Positions 23,996 to 32,318 of a stretch of 64,000 bases of DNA are shown here, one piece after another. Source of the DNA: Burkholderiales bacterium (GTDB taxonomy: Bacteria; Pseudomonadota; Gammaproteobacteria; Burkholderiales; Burkholderiaceae_C); NCBI GenBank assembly GCA_003963005.1, contig RXJW01000034.1, positions 46,123 to 110,122 of the forward strand, written 5' to 3'. The notes beneath the pieces were generated by a model. The model was not told the DNA's origin, made no database searches, and was given only the letters and a program-made list of their open reading frames with translations. The position numbers were made by a program, and so were the translations under genes. The first letter of the stretch is position 1; each line of letters begins with the position of its first letter.

Positions 23996-26488
23996 TCAGC
24001 CCGGTCGGCCGGCGGCAGGCAGCACCAGCGTGATCACCGCGCCGCCGCCCTTGCGGTTCGCGGCCCAGATGCGTCCACCGTGCGCCTTGGCAATGCGCCG
24101 GCAGATGGCCAGGCCCAGCCCGGTGCCGCCAGCGGCGCTGTGATTCGCGCTGGACTGGACAAAGGCCTCGAAGATGCCCTCGAGTTCATCCGCCGGGATG
24201 CCGGGGCCACGGTCCGCCACTTCCACCCGGATGCTGTGCTGGCCGTCCAGCCGGGCCCGCAGCTCGATGCGCCCGCCCTCGGGCGAAAAGCGGATGGCGT
24301 TGGCCAGCAGGTTGCGCAGCAACTGCTGCAGGCGCAAGGGGTCGGCGAGCAGGATGAGGTCGTCGTCGCCCAGTTCGGCATCCAAGGCCAGTTGCCGCGC
24401 GCTCAACAGCGGCACGAGCTCACGCACCACCTCGAGCGCCAGCGGGCGCAGGTCGAGCCGCTGCGGCTGGATGGGCTCCACCCCGCGCTCGATCTTGCTC
24501 AGGTCGAGCAGGTCGTTGACGAGGCTCAGCATGCGTTGCCCGGCCCGGTGCACGTCGTGGAAGAACTCTGCCACCCGCGGCTGCTCGCGGGCGCGCAGTG
24601 CGCCCAGTTCCGCAAAGCCGAGGATGGACTGCAGCGGTGTGCGCAATTCGTGGCTGACGTTGGCGATGAACTCCGACTTGGCACGCGAGGCCTCCAGCGC
24701 GGCATCGCGCGCGGCGCGCGTGGCGCGCTCGGCTTCCCTGAAGTCGCTGATGTCCATGAAGCACACGACGATGCCCATCGGCCTCCCCTCGGCATCGGGG
24801 AAGGTGGACTTGCTCACGAGCAGGTCGCGCTGCCGGCCGTCCCGCCCGCGCCAGACGGTCTCGTAGCTCAGCTCGCCGCCGCGGGCCAGCAGGGCTGCAT
24901 CGCGGGCATCGTGGACGGCGGCCTCGTCGGCCGGGAGATAGCTGGCCGCGGTGTGGCCCAGCACGTCCTCACGACGTCGACCGGTGAACTGCTCCCAGGC
25001 GCGGTTGACGTCCAGATAGCGGTTCTGGGTGTCCAGCACCGACATCGGCAGGGGGCTGCTGGCCAGCAGCGACCGCGCCAGGCCCAACTGGGCACGCAGG
25101 TCTGCCTGGGCGCGCACCAGGCCACTGACATCGGCAGCACTGCCGACCCAGGCCAGGTCGCCGTTGGGCCGGTGCAGGGGCACCACGTTGACCTCGAAGC
25201 TGTGCGCCGTGCCGTCGGCAGCCAGCCAGTCGGCGCGTGCCTGTCGCCGGCCCGGTGTGCCGCCGTGCGCTGGGTCGAACAGCGCCGCGATCTCCGCCGA
25301 CCCGCCGAACAGGGCATGCAGGGGTTGCCCGAGGGCGCCGTCGACCGGCCGCCCGCTGATGCGCGCATAGCTGTCGTTGATGAAGGTGACGGCGCCGACG
25401 GCATCGGTGCGGAACAGCAGATCCTGCACGCTGCCGAAGATCGCGCTCAGCTCGCGTTCACGCTCGATCACCTGTTGCTGGGCTGTGTCCAGTTGCGCGA
25501 GCGAGCGTTCGCGACCCCGCAGGCCGATGGCGCCGACGGCTGCCAGGCCCAGCAGTGCGCCGGCCAGACCCACGGCCGGCAAGCCCTGGTCGAACACCGA
25601 GGTCAGCCAGCGGCTGCGCAGGTCCGCCTGCGGCCGTTCGACGAGCACCACCAGCGGGCGCCCCCGCAAGGCCCGGAACGCCCCCTGCTGCGGCGTGGGG
25701 CGCAGGCCGGGGCCGGACCAGGTGCCGTACTCGACGCCGGCCTTGACGCGCGCCAGTGGCGATGCCGTGGCCTGCCACGCCGCCAGGCGTTCGCCGGCGA
25801 GGTGCTCGGCGCTGTCCGTCACGGCCAGCAACTGACCTTCGAGATCCACGAGGGCCGCTGCGGCACTCGCGTCGTTCAGTGTCAGCTGCTGGAAATTGGC
25901 AATCGCATCCGGGTTCAGCAGTGCGACCATCACCGCCGGGCGTCCGCTGCCTGGCAGGCGCAGACCCCGCAGCAGCGGGAAGAAGCCGACGCCGCGCGGG
26001 ACGACGGCAGGGCCGGCCTGTGCTGCGGTCGCCATGCTGGCCAGGCTGCGGGCGGCAACGAATCCACGGACCGCATCTCGACCTGCGTCAGGCCAGGGCC
26101 CGAGTGCCGCGGGCGGCAGTCGGGCGCCGAGGTCCTCAGGGGTCGCCGCCGCCAGCACCAGGCCCGTGTCGTCGACCAGCGCGACGCCGCGGAGGAAGCC
26201 GAGGCTGGCTTGGGTTTGCGCCAGCAGAGCCTGCAACATGTCGGCGGGGGCGCCGCGTTCGGCAATGTCGGCCAGGCCTGCCAACGCGAACTGTGCGGCG
26301 TCCAGGCTTCGGCTGGCATGGTCTTCAAGCACGCGTGCCAGCAGGGCCTGCTGATCGGCAGTGGTTGCACTGAGTTCGCTGCGCTCGCGCCACAGGTTGT
26401 AGGCCGTGCCACCGAGCAAGGTCGCGGCCAGCAGCACGCCTGCGGCGGCGGTGATGCTGCTCGGTCGCCAGCGGCTGCGGTGAGGCAT
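23996..26488 (-). CDS. Membrane PAS-PAS histidine kinase
   Basis: 830 residues. TM1 ~12-34 precedes a ~265-residue periplasmic sensor (Cache/CHASE-like by size) and TM2 ~303-324. PAS1 ~343-460 and PAS2 ~468-590 follow; each ends in a typical PAC segment (VGSAADVS; VVCFMDISDF). HisKA has His613 in ANVSHELRTPL, and HATPase has NLLANAIRFS, ADRGPGIP and GGTGLGLAI. There is no attached receiver, so phosphate must go to a separate protein. Candidates are the three receivers encoded divergently at 27164-29201. It is preceded by an HD-GYP-like gene in the same operon (10-bp gap). Confidence 0.88.
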   Translation of the reverse strand: MPHRSRWRPSSITAAAGVLLAATLLGGTAYNLWRERSELSATTADQQALLARVLEDHASRSLDAAQFALAGLADIAERGAPADMLQALLAQTQASLGFLRGVALVDDTGLVLAAATPEDLGARLPPAALGPWPDAGRDAVRGFVAARSLASMATAAQAGPAVVPRGVGFFPLLRGLRLPGSGRPAVMVALLNPDAIANFQQLTLNDASAAAALVDLEGQLLAVTDSAEHLAGERLAAWQATASPLARVKAGVEYGTWSGPGLRPTPQQGAFRALRGRPLVVLVERPQADLRSRWLTSVFDQGLPAVGLAGALLGLAAVGAIGLRGRERSLAQLDTAQQQVIERERELSAIFGSVQDLLFRTDAVGAVTFINDSYARISGRPVDGALGQPLHALFGGSAEIAALFDPAHGGTPGRRQARADWLAADGTAHSFEVNVVPLHRPNGDLAWVGSAADVSGLVRAQADLRAQLGLARSLLASSPLPMSVLDTQNRYLDVNRAWEQFTGRRREDVLGHTAASYLPADEAAVHDARDAALLARGGELSYETVWRGRDGRQRDLLVSKSTFPDAEGRPMGIVVCFMDISDFREAERATRAARDAALEASRAKSEFIANVSHELRTPLQSILGFAELGALRAREQPRVAEFFHDVHRAGQRMLSLVNDLLDLSKIERGVEPIQPQRLDLRPLALEVVRELVPLLSARQLALDAELGDDDLILLADPLRLQQLLRNLLANAIRFSPEGGRIELRARLDGQHSIRVEVADRGPGIPADELEGIFEAFVQSSANHSAAGGTGLGLAICRRIAKAHGGRIWAANRKGGGAVITLVLPAAGRPG

Positions 26489-26498
26489 CGGTGACCGT

Positions 26499-27113
26499 TC
26501 AAGCTCCGTCGCGCAGGGCGATCAGCTCGGGCGCATGAGCCAGGAAGGTCGCGACGATGGCGGGATCGAAGGCCGTGCCGGATTGCTCGGCCAGCATCGC
26601 CAGCGCCCGGTCGTCGGCCCGGGCAGGGCGGTAGCTGTGGGGCATCGTGAGGGCGTCGAAGCAGTCCGCCACCGCCACGATACGGGCCGACCACGGGATG
26701 TCGTCGCCGCGCAGCCCGTGCGGATAGCCATTGCCGTCCCAGCGTTCACGGTGGTGCAGCGCAATCTCGGCGGCCAGGGCGAACAGCGGGAGGCGGGACC
26801 CGCCCAGCAGTGCGGCACCGCGGCGGGGCTGGGCGTGCAAAGGCACCGGAGCGCCCTCATCGTCGGCACCGTGGGCCGCCGCCTGAGCCCCGACGTCATG
26901 CAGCGGGGCGGCCAGGCGCAGTTGCCGGGCTTGCTCGGCGTCCCAGCCCAGTCGGAGCGCGAGCCCCTCGGCCAGACGGCCCAGCCGCTGCCGGTGAGCG
27001 CTCAGGTCGGCGCCATCCCCGGGCGGCAGCACCGAGGGCAACACCTCCCAGGGCAGGGCCCGGGCGGGCCGGGATTCGGGAGCGGCAGGGGCGAGGACGA
27101 CGGGCGGGGGCAT
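26499..27113 (-). CDS. HD-GYP-like domain protein with altered HD motif
   Basis: 204 residues from ATG 27113; an in-frame ATG at 27173 would add 20. The domain covers most of the protein: LAAPLHDVGAQ replaces the usual LHDIGK, then HHERWDGNGYPHGLRGDDIP, ARIVAVADCFDALT and AFDPAIV are kept. HD-GYP proteins hydrolyse cyclic di-GMP. Here the lysine after HDxG is Ala and the YK of RPYK is lost, so activity may be reduced or absent. It lacks a receiver and is followed at once by the PAS kinase gene. Confidence 0.8.
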   Translation of the reverse strand: MPPPVVLAPAAPESRPARALPWEVLPSVLPPGDGADLSAHRQRLGRLAEGLALRLGWDAEQARQLRLAAPLHDVGAQAAAHGADDEGAPVPLHAQPRRGAALLGGSRLPLFALAAEIALHHRERWDGNGYPHGLRGDDIPWSARIVAVADCFDALTMPHSYRPARADDRALAMLAEQSGTAFDPAIVATFLAHAPELIALRDGA

Positions 27114-27163
27114 GGCGTGATCACGGTGGACGCTGAATTGTCCAATGTGCCCGTTTTTATCAA

Positions 27164-27835
27164 ATGACAGCATTCACGCAAAGCGTTCCGAAACCGGCAA
27201 AATATCGCGCTGTGAATGCCACACCGTCCGTCCCCGATACCTGCTCGACCACCGAGGCCGCCCAGCGCCTGGGCATGGCCGTGCGTTCTGTTCAACTGAT
27301 GGTCGACCGCGGTGAACTGCAGGCCTGGAAGACACCCGGCGGGCACCGTCGCATCCTGCGCAGTTCGCTGGACGCCTGGCTGGCCGGGCGAGGCGGCAGC
27401 ACGGCGGGAGCGACGCCCGCATCAGGCGTCGCGCGCACCGAGCGCCCGCTGACCCTGCTGCTGATCGAGGACTCCGTGCACTTCCAGAACCTCATCAGCC
27501 TCGTGGTGAAGCGCGAGCTGCCCGGAGCCGAACTGCACGTCGCGTCCGACGGCATCGCCGGCCTGGCGATGGCAGGCCGCCTGGAGCCGGACGTGTTGTT
27601 GATCGACATCCTGCTGCCGGGCATCGACGGCGCGGCACTGATCACCAGCCTGCGCTCACATCCGCAGTTCGCACGCAGCCGCCTGATCGTCATCACGGCG
27701 CTGGACGAAGCTCAGCGTGCGCCCTACGCCTTTGCGCTCGCGGGCGTGCCCCTGGTGCACAAGACGGCCCTCGTGGCCGAACTCCCGCCGCTGCTGGCGC
27801 AGGCCACGGCTGCGCTGGCCGCGGTGCCGGCCTGA
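27164..27835 (+). CDS. Fused DNA-binding (excisionase/MerR-like HTH) and receiver protein
   Basis: 223 residues. The N-terminal ~26-75 region is a MerR/excisionase-type winged helix: STTEAAQRLGMAVRSVQLMV, then ELQAWKTPGGHRRILRSSLD. A REC domain is at ~96-215 (LLLIEDSVHF, phospho-Asp148 in VLLIDILLPG, TALDEAQ, and Lys in VHKTAL). The order DNA-binding then receiver is the reverse of OmpR-type regulators. It is divergent from the HD-GYP/PAS-kinase operon. Start at 27164 has weak ribosome-binding evidence; GTG 27212 (VNATPSV) is an alternative. Confidence 0.82.
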   Translation: MTAFTQSVPKPAKYRAVNATPSVPDTCSTTEAAQRLGMAVRSVQLMVDRGELQAWKTPGGHRRILRSSLDAWLAGRGGSTAGATPASGVARTERPLTLLLIEDSVHFQNLISLVVKRELPGAELHVASDGIAGLAMAGRLEPDVLLIDILLPGIDGAALITSLRSHPQFARSRLIVITALDEAQRAPYAFALAGVPLVHKTALVAELPPLLAQATAALAAVPA

Positions 27836-27878
27836 AGCGGCGCTTCGGGCCGCTCGGTACCCCTCGCTTCCCGAGCCG

Positions 27879-28625
27879 ATGGGCGCGCGTCTGCTGCTGA
27901 TCGAGGACGATGCCTCCATCGCCCGCTTCGTCGAACTGGCGCTGGATGGACTCCCCGACCACGATGCCACTGCGCCGAAGGTGGACCTCACCGTCGTCAC
28001 GAGCCTGCGGGATGCCCGTGCGGCGTTGGCCCAGGGCGGTTGGCAACTCGTCATCAGCGACCTCATGCTGCCTGACGGCTCGGCCGAAAGCCTGCTGGCC
28101 GATGGCCTGGCCCTGGGGCGAGGGGCGCCGAAATGGGTCGTCTTCAGCGCCGGCGTGCAGGAAGAGCGGCGCGCCACACTGACCGACCGGGGTGTGGCCG
28201 CCCTGCTGCGCAAGCCGGTGCCTCTGCTGGCACTGCTCGACACCATCGCCAGCCTCCTGCGCGAGGCGCCGGGCAGCACGGTCCCGGTGCCGCAGCCCGC
28301 TGACGAGGTCGATCCGGTTCACGCGCATTTCGGCGGTGACCGTGCCCTGTTCGACAGCTTCCGCCATGGCTGCCTCGAGCGCTTCGCCGACGACCTCGCC
28401 CAGGGGCATGCGGCTGTGCTGGCGGGCGACGCGCAGGCGCTGCGCCGGGTGGCTCACGGCCTGAAGGCCGTGCTCACGCTGATCGGCGAGCCCGGGCTGT
28501 CGGCCCAGGCGCGTGCGCTCGAAGACGCGATGACCAACACGCCGCCCGGAGCGCCGCTGCCGCCGGGTTGGGAACCCCTGGCCTTCGGTCTGCAGGGCTT
28601 GCGTGAGCGGCCCCTCGCCGACTGA
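27879..28625 (+). CDS. Receiver-HPt fusion protein
   Basis: 248 residues. The REC domain (RLLLIEDDAS, Asp61 in LVISDLMLPDG, LRKPVP) covers about the first 125 residues. An HPt domain follows, with phosphorylatable His193 in RRVAHGLKAVL. It can therefore take phosphate on Asp and relay through His, linking the PAS kinase to the other receivers encoded here. ATG 27879 begins MGARLLLIEDD; the 43-bp gap to the upstream gene suggests co-transcription. Confidence 0.85.
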   Translation: MGARLLLIEDDASIARFVELALDGLPDHDATAPKVDLTVVTSLRDARAALAQGGWQLVISDLMLPDGSAESLLADGLALGRGAPKWVVFSAGVQEERRATLTDRGVAALLRKPVPLLALLDTIASLLREAPGSTVPVPQPADEVDPVHAHFGGDRALFDSFRHGCLERFADDLAQGHAAVLAGDAQALRRVAHGLKAVLTLIGEPGLSAQARALEDAMTNTPPGAPLPPGWEPLAFGLQGLRERPLAD

Positions 28626-28695
28626 ACCCGAACGGATCGCGCCCAAAGTATTTGGCAGATTCAACGGGGCACCCACCCGTCTGAGGGGGCTGGCC

Positions 28696-28725
28696 TTGCC
28701 CGGGATTATCAGCAGATTTGATAAT
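28696..28725 (+). promoter_or_regulatory. Candidate sigma-70 promoter with overlapping inverted repeat
   Basis: TTGCCC (28696-28701) and GATAAT (28720-28725) are 18 bp apart, in an unusually AT-rich patch about 105 bp before the single-domain receiver gene. ATTATC and GATAAT form a 6-bp inverted repeat across the -10 and spacer, a place where a repressor could bind. Confidence 0.45.
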
Positions 28726-28829
28726 GAAACTTGTCTCGAAATCCGGATCCACCATGCTCACTGATTGCCCGCCACCTGCCTGCGCCCGTGACTGCCGTCG
28801 GCGCCGTGTGGTCTTCTGAAGGGGCCCGG

Positions 28830-29201
28830 ATGACACGCCGCCATGTCCTCTACATCGAGGACGACCCCGTCAACGCGATGCTGATGCAGGGCATCCTCGA
28901 ACTGCGTCCGGGCTATGTGCTCCAGGTGGCCCGCAACGGGGCCGAAGCCCGGCGGCTGGCGTCGCAAGGGCCCGTGGACCTGCTGCTGTGCGATCTGCAC
29001 CTGCCCGACATCGGCGGCGGTGAACTGCTCACGCAATTGCGAGCCGGCGGGCTGCCGCCGAGTGTTCCGGCGCTGCTCGTCACGGCCGAGTCCGACGACG
29101 TGGCGGCCCAATTGGCGCGTCACCATGGCTACGACGGCCACTGGACCAAGCCCCTGGACGTCGCCGCGACGCTGCGCAGCCTCGAACGCTGGCTCGCCTG
29201 A
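28830..29201 (+). CDS. Single-domain response regulator
   Basis: 123 residues, only a receiver domain: VLYIEDDPVNAML, phospho-Asp55 in LLLCDLHLPD, LVTAESDD, and Lys in HWTKPLD. There is no output domain, so it likely acts as a CheY-like effector or a relay step. ATG 28830 follows a GAAGGGG ribosome-binding site. It lies after the REC-HPt gene but probably has its own promoter at 28696. Confidence 0.85.
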   Translation: MTRRHVLYIEDDPVNAMLMQGILELRPGYVLQVARNGAEARRLASQGPVDLLLCDLHLPDIGGGELLTQLRAGGLPPSVPALLVTAESDDVAAQLARHHGYDGHWTKPLDVAATLRSLERWLA

Positions 29202-29316
29202 GACCCGGGGCTCGGCCCGGACCGATCCACCGGGCTTGACACAAATCTTTGCGCGTTGGCCATAAGGCCTTGCGCGCTGACGGCGATCCTGCGGTCCTGC
29301 TCACTGGAGACCGCCC

Positions 29317-30885
29317 ATGACCCAACGCCGCTTCGTGCTTGGCAGCGCCGTGCTGGCCGCGGCTTCGATGCTTGCCCGCCGGGTGCCAGCTGCTGCGCTG
29401 GCGACGGCGACCGAGGGTGCGCCGCTCAGCCCGGACGAACGGGCCCTGCACGCCCTCAATCGCCTGGGTTACGGCCCGCGTCCCGCCGACGCGGCAGCCA
29501 TCGCCGCCGAAGGTGCCGGCCCCTGGTTGGCGCGGTTCCTGGCTGAACAGCTCGAACCTCGCCGCCTGCCCATGCCGGCGAGCCTGACCGGCACGCTGGA
29601 GGGTTTGGAGGTGCTCACGCTCAGCCAGGCGGAGCTCTTCGGCCGCTATCGCGAAGCCACCAAGGCGGCACGCGAGGCGCGGCGCGAGCAGGCGCAAGGC
29701 ATGGCCTCCGATGCAGGCGCCCTGAATGCCGTGCGTGACAAGGTGCGGCCCTTGGTTGCCCAAGCCGCCACAGCGCGGGTCTCGCGGGCCTTGCAAAGCC
29801 CGGCCCAGCTCGAAGAGGTGCTGACCGAGTTCTGGTTCAACCACTTCAACGTCTTCGCCGGCAAGAACGCGGTCGGCGTGCTGCTGGCCGACTACGAGCA
29901 GCGCGCCATCCGGCCGCACGTGCTGGGGCGCTTCCGGGACATGCTCGGCGCCACCGCGCGGCACCCGGCCATGCTGATCTACCTGGACAACGCGCAAAGC
30001 GTGGTCGCCGGCTACCAGCCGCCCGAGCGCGCCCGCCATGGCCTGGAGCGGCGACCCGAGCTGAAGGCCCGCGTGCCGACCGGGCTCAATGAGAACTACG
30101 CCCGCGAGCTCATGGAGCTGCACACGCTCGGCGTGGACGGCGGCTACACGCAGCGCGACGTGACCGAGCTCGCGCGCATGCTGACCGGTTGGGGCCTGGA
30201 CACGCGCAAGGCCCTGGCAGGCGGCCATGGGGACCTGTTCGCCTTCGATGCCCACAAGCACGACGCGGGCACCAAGGTCTGGCTCGGCGAGACGATCCGC
30301 GGGGGCGGCTTCGGCGAAGGCGAGCATGCGTTGGACGTGCTGGCCCGCCATCCGGCCACGGCGCGCCACCTGGCCTACAAGTTCGCGCAGGCCTTCGTTG
30401 CCGACGAGCCGCCGCCCAGCCTCGTCGACAAGCTGGCCGACAACTTCCGGGCCACGGGCGGTGACCTGCGCGAGTTCACGCGCACGTTGATCGGCGCCGA
30501 CGAGTTCTGGCGCCGCGAGGCCTACCAGGCCAAGTTCAAGACGCCTTACCAGTACCTCGTGTCGAGCCTTCGCGCGCTCGACCTGCAGCCGGCCAACCTG
30601 CAGAACCTGCTGGGTGCGCTCGCGCAGGCCGGGCAACCGCTGTTCGGCGCGGCCACACCCGACGGCTACAAGAACACCGCGGCCGCCTGGCGCAACCCGG
30701 AGGCGCTGACGCAGCGGGTCCAGCTCGCCACGACGCTCGGGCAGCGCAGTGGCGTGAGCGCGGAGCGGTTGAGCGCCACGCTCGGGGCCTCGGTGAGCGA
30801 GCCGACACGGCGGACGCTGGCCGCCGAACCGACGGCGCAGCAAGTCGCCCTGTTGCTGGCCAGTCCTGATTTCATGCGGAGGTAG
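29317..30885 (+). CDS. DUF1800 family exported protein, pair 1
   Basis: 522 residues. A twin-arginine-like leader (TQRRFVLGSAVLAAASML) is followed by a long helical DUF1800 domain: LHALNRLGYGPRP, LTEFWFNHFNVF, LNENYARELMELHTLGVDGG, MLTGW and KFAQAFVADEPP. Molecular function of the family is unknown. A promoter-like TTGACA lies 80 bp upstream at 29236. The DUF1501 gene starts 5 bp after its stop, the pairing seen for this family in many bacteria. Confidence 0.85.
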   Translation: MTQRRFVLGSAVLAAASMLARRVPAAALATATEGAPLSPDERALHALNRLGYGPRPADAAAIAAEGAGPWLARFLAEQLEPRRLPMPASLTGTLEGLEVLTLSQAELFGRYREATKAAREARREQAQGMASDAGALNAVRDKVRPLVAQAATARVSRALQSPAQLEEVLTEFWFNHFNVFAGKNAVGVLLADYEQRAIRPHVLGRFRDMLGATARHPAMLIYLDNAQSVVAGYQPPERARHGLERRPELKARVPTGLNENYARELMELHTLGVDGGYTQRDVTELARMLTGWGLDTRKALAGGHGDLFAFDAHKHDAGTKVWLGETIRGGGFGEGEHALDVLARHPATARHLAYKFAQAFVADEPPPSLVDKLADNFRATGGDLREFTRTLIGADEFWRREAYQAKFKTPYQYLVSSLRALDLQPANLQNLLGALAQAGQPLFGAATPDGYKNTAAAWRNPEALTQRVQLATTLGQRSGVSAERLSATLGASVSEPTRRTLAAEPTAQQVALLLASPDFMRR

Positions 30886-30890
30886 CCGTC

Positions 30891-32123
30891 ATGCTGCGTC
30901 GTCAACTGCTGCACTTTGGTGCCTTCACGCTCGGCGGTCTGCCGGTGTCCCTGGTGCGGGCACAGGGGGGAGCACCGAAGAAACTCGTCGTCGTGATGCT
31001 GCGCGGCGCCGTGGACGGGCTCTCGGTGGTGGCGCCCTACGGCGAGCGCGCGTACGCGGCCAGCCGGCCGCAGATCGCGATTGCACCGCCGGGTTCGGAG
31101 GACGGCCTCTTCAGGCTCGACAGCCTTTTCGGACTGCACCCGGCGCTGGCACCCCTGAAGCGGCACTGGGACGGCGGGCAACTCGCCTTCGTGCACGCCA
31201 GCGGCTCGCCCGACCCCACGCGCTCCCATTTCGACGCCCAGGACTATTTCGAATCCGGCACGCCAGGGCGCAAGTCCACGCCGGACGGCTGGATGAACCG
31301 GCTGCTGGCCGTGCTGCCCGGCGAGCCGGCACCCACGCGGGCGATCAGCCAAGGCAGCACGCCGCCCCGCATCTTCGCCGGCACGGCCAGCGTGGCGAAC
31401 CTGGGCCTCGGGCCGAGCGCGCTGCAGCGCCGCGCGATTGACGACCCTCGCATGCAGGCCGGCCTGGCCAAGCTCTACGCCAGCGACGCGCAGCTCAGCA
31501 GCACGCTGCACGACACCACCGCAGGCCGCAGCGAGATGGCGCACAGCATGGCGGCGGCCGAACCCCGCTCGATGGAACCGAGCGCCGACGCCGGCGCGCC
31601 TTCGGCCCGCAGCTTCGCCGCCGATGCGCGCCGCCTCGGCCAGCTCATCCGCAAGGACCCGCACACCCAGCTCGCTTTCACCGCCGTGGGCGGCTGGGAC
31701 ACGCACGTCAACCAGGGCGCAGCACGCGGCCAGCTGGCCAACCGGCTGGCGAGCCTGGGCGAAGGTCTGGACGCCTTGAGCGTGGGCCTGGGCGACACCC
31801 TGAAGGACACGGTCATCGTCGTCGCCAGCGAGTTCGGCCGCACCTTGCGCCAGAACGGCAACGGCGGCACCGACCACGGCAGGGGCAACGTCATCTGGCT
31901 GCTCGGCGGGCCGGTGGCCGGCGGCCAGGTGCTGGGGGAATGGCCGGGCCTCGAGACCGCGGCGCTGGCCGACGGCCGTGACCTCGCTGTGCGCACCGAC
32001 TTCCGCCAGGTCCTGGCGCCGATCCTGCAACGGCACCTCGGGCTGTCGGAGACCGCACTGGCCGCCGTGTTTCCGGGTGGCCCTCAGACTTGGCGTGATG
32101 CAGACAAGCTGCTGAGGGCCTGA
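30891..32123 (+). CDS. DUF1501 family exported protein, pair 1
   Basis: 410 residues with a Tat-like leader (MLRRQLLHFGAFTLGG). The fold has sulfatase/alkaline-phosphatase-like features: KLVVVMLRGAVDGLSVVAPY, HASGSPDPTRSHFDAQDYFE, VGGWDTHVNQG, VIVVASEFGRT and GGTDHGRGNVIWLLGG, where conserved D/H residues could bind metal. No activity is known for the family. It is the partner of the DUF1800 gene just upstream. Confidence 0.87.
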   Translation: MLRRQLLHFGAFTLGGLPVSLVRAQGGAPKKLVVVMLRGAVDGLSVVAPYGERAYAASRPQIAIAPPGSEDGLFRLDSLFGLHPALAPLKRHWDGGQLAFVHASGSPDPTRSHFDAQDYFESGTPGRKSTPDGWMNRLLAVLPGEPAPTRAISQGSTPPRIFAGTASVANLGLGPSALQRRAIDDPRMQAGLAKLYASDAQLSSTLHDTTAGRSEMAHSMAAAEPRSMEPSADAGAPSARSFAADARRLGQLIRKDPHTQLAFTAVGGWDTHVNQGAARGQLANRLASLGEGLDALSVGLGDTLKDTVIVVASEFGRTLRQNGNGGTDHGRGNVIWLLGGPVAGGQVLGEWPGLETAALADGRDLAVRTDFRQVLAPILQRHLGLSETALAAVFPGGPQTWRDADKLLRA

Positions 32124-32162
32124 GGCCCGCGGCAGTGGCGTTCAAACAGATGGGAGAACGAC

Positions 32163-32252
32163 ATGACGCGACACCCGTTTCCAGGTTTCGGATTTGCGCT
32201 GTCGGTGGCGCTGCTCGGCTACTGCGTCCTGGTCGCCACGGGCGCGGCCTGA
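32163..32252 (+). CDS. 29-residue hydrophobic peptide
   Basis: ATG 32163 is preceded by GGGAG at good spacing. The product begins MTRHPFPGFGF and then has one hydrophobic segment of about 18 residues (ALSVALLGYCVLVATGAA) to the stop. It lies 39 bp after the DUF1501 stop on the same strand. Too short for similarity, but the ribosome-binding site and single transmembrane-like helix support a real small membrane peptide. Confidence 0.45.
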   Translation: MTRHPFPGFGFALSVALLGYCVLVATGAA

Positions 32253-32318
32253 ATCGCCATGCCGCCGGCCACATCGCCTTCGGCGGACGGCTGGCGGACC
32301 CGTGCGGCGGCGTGAGCC

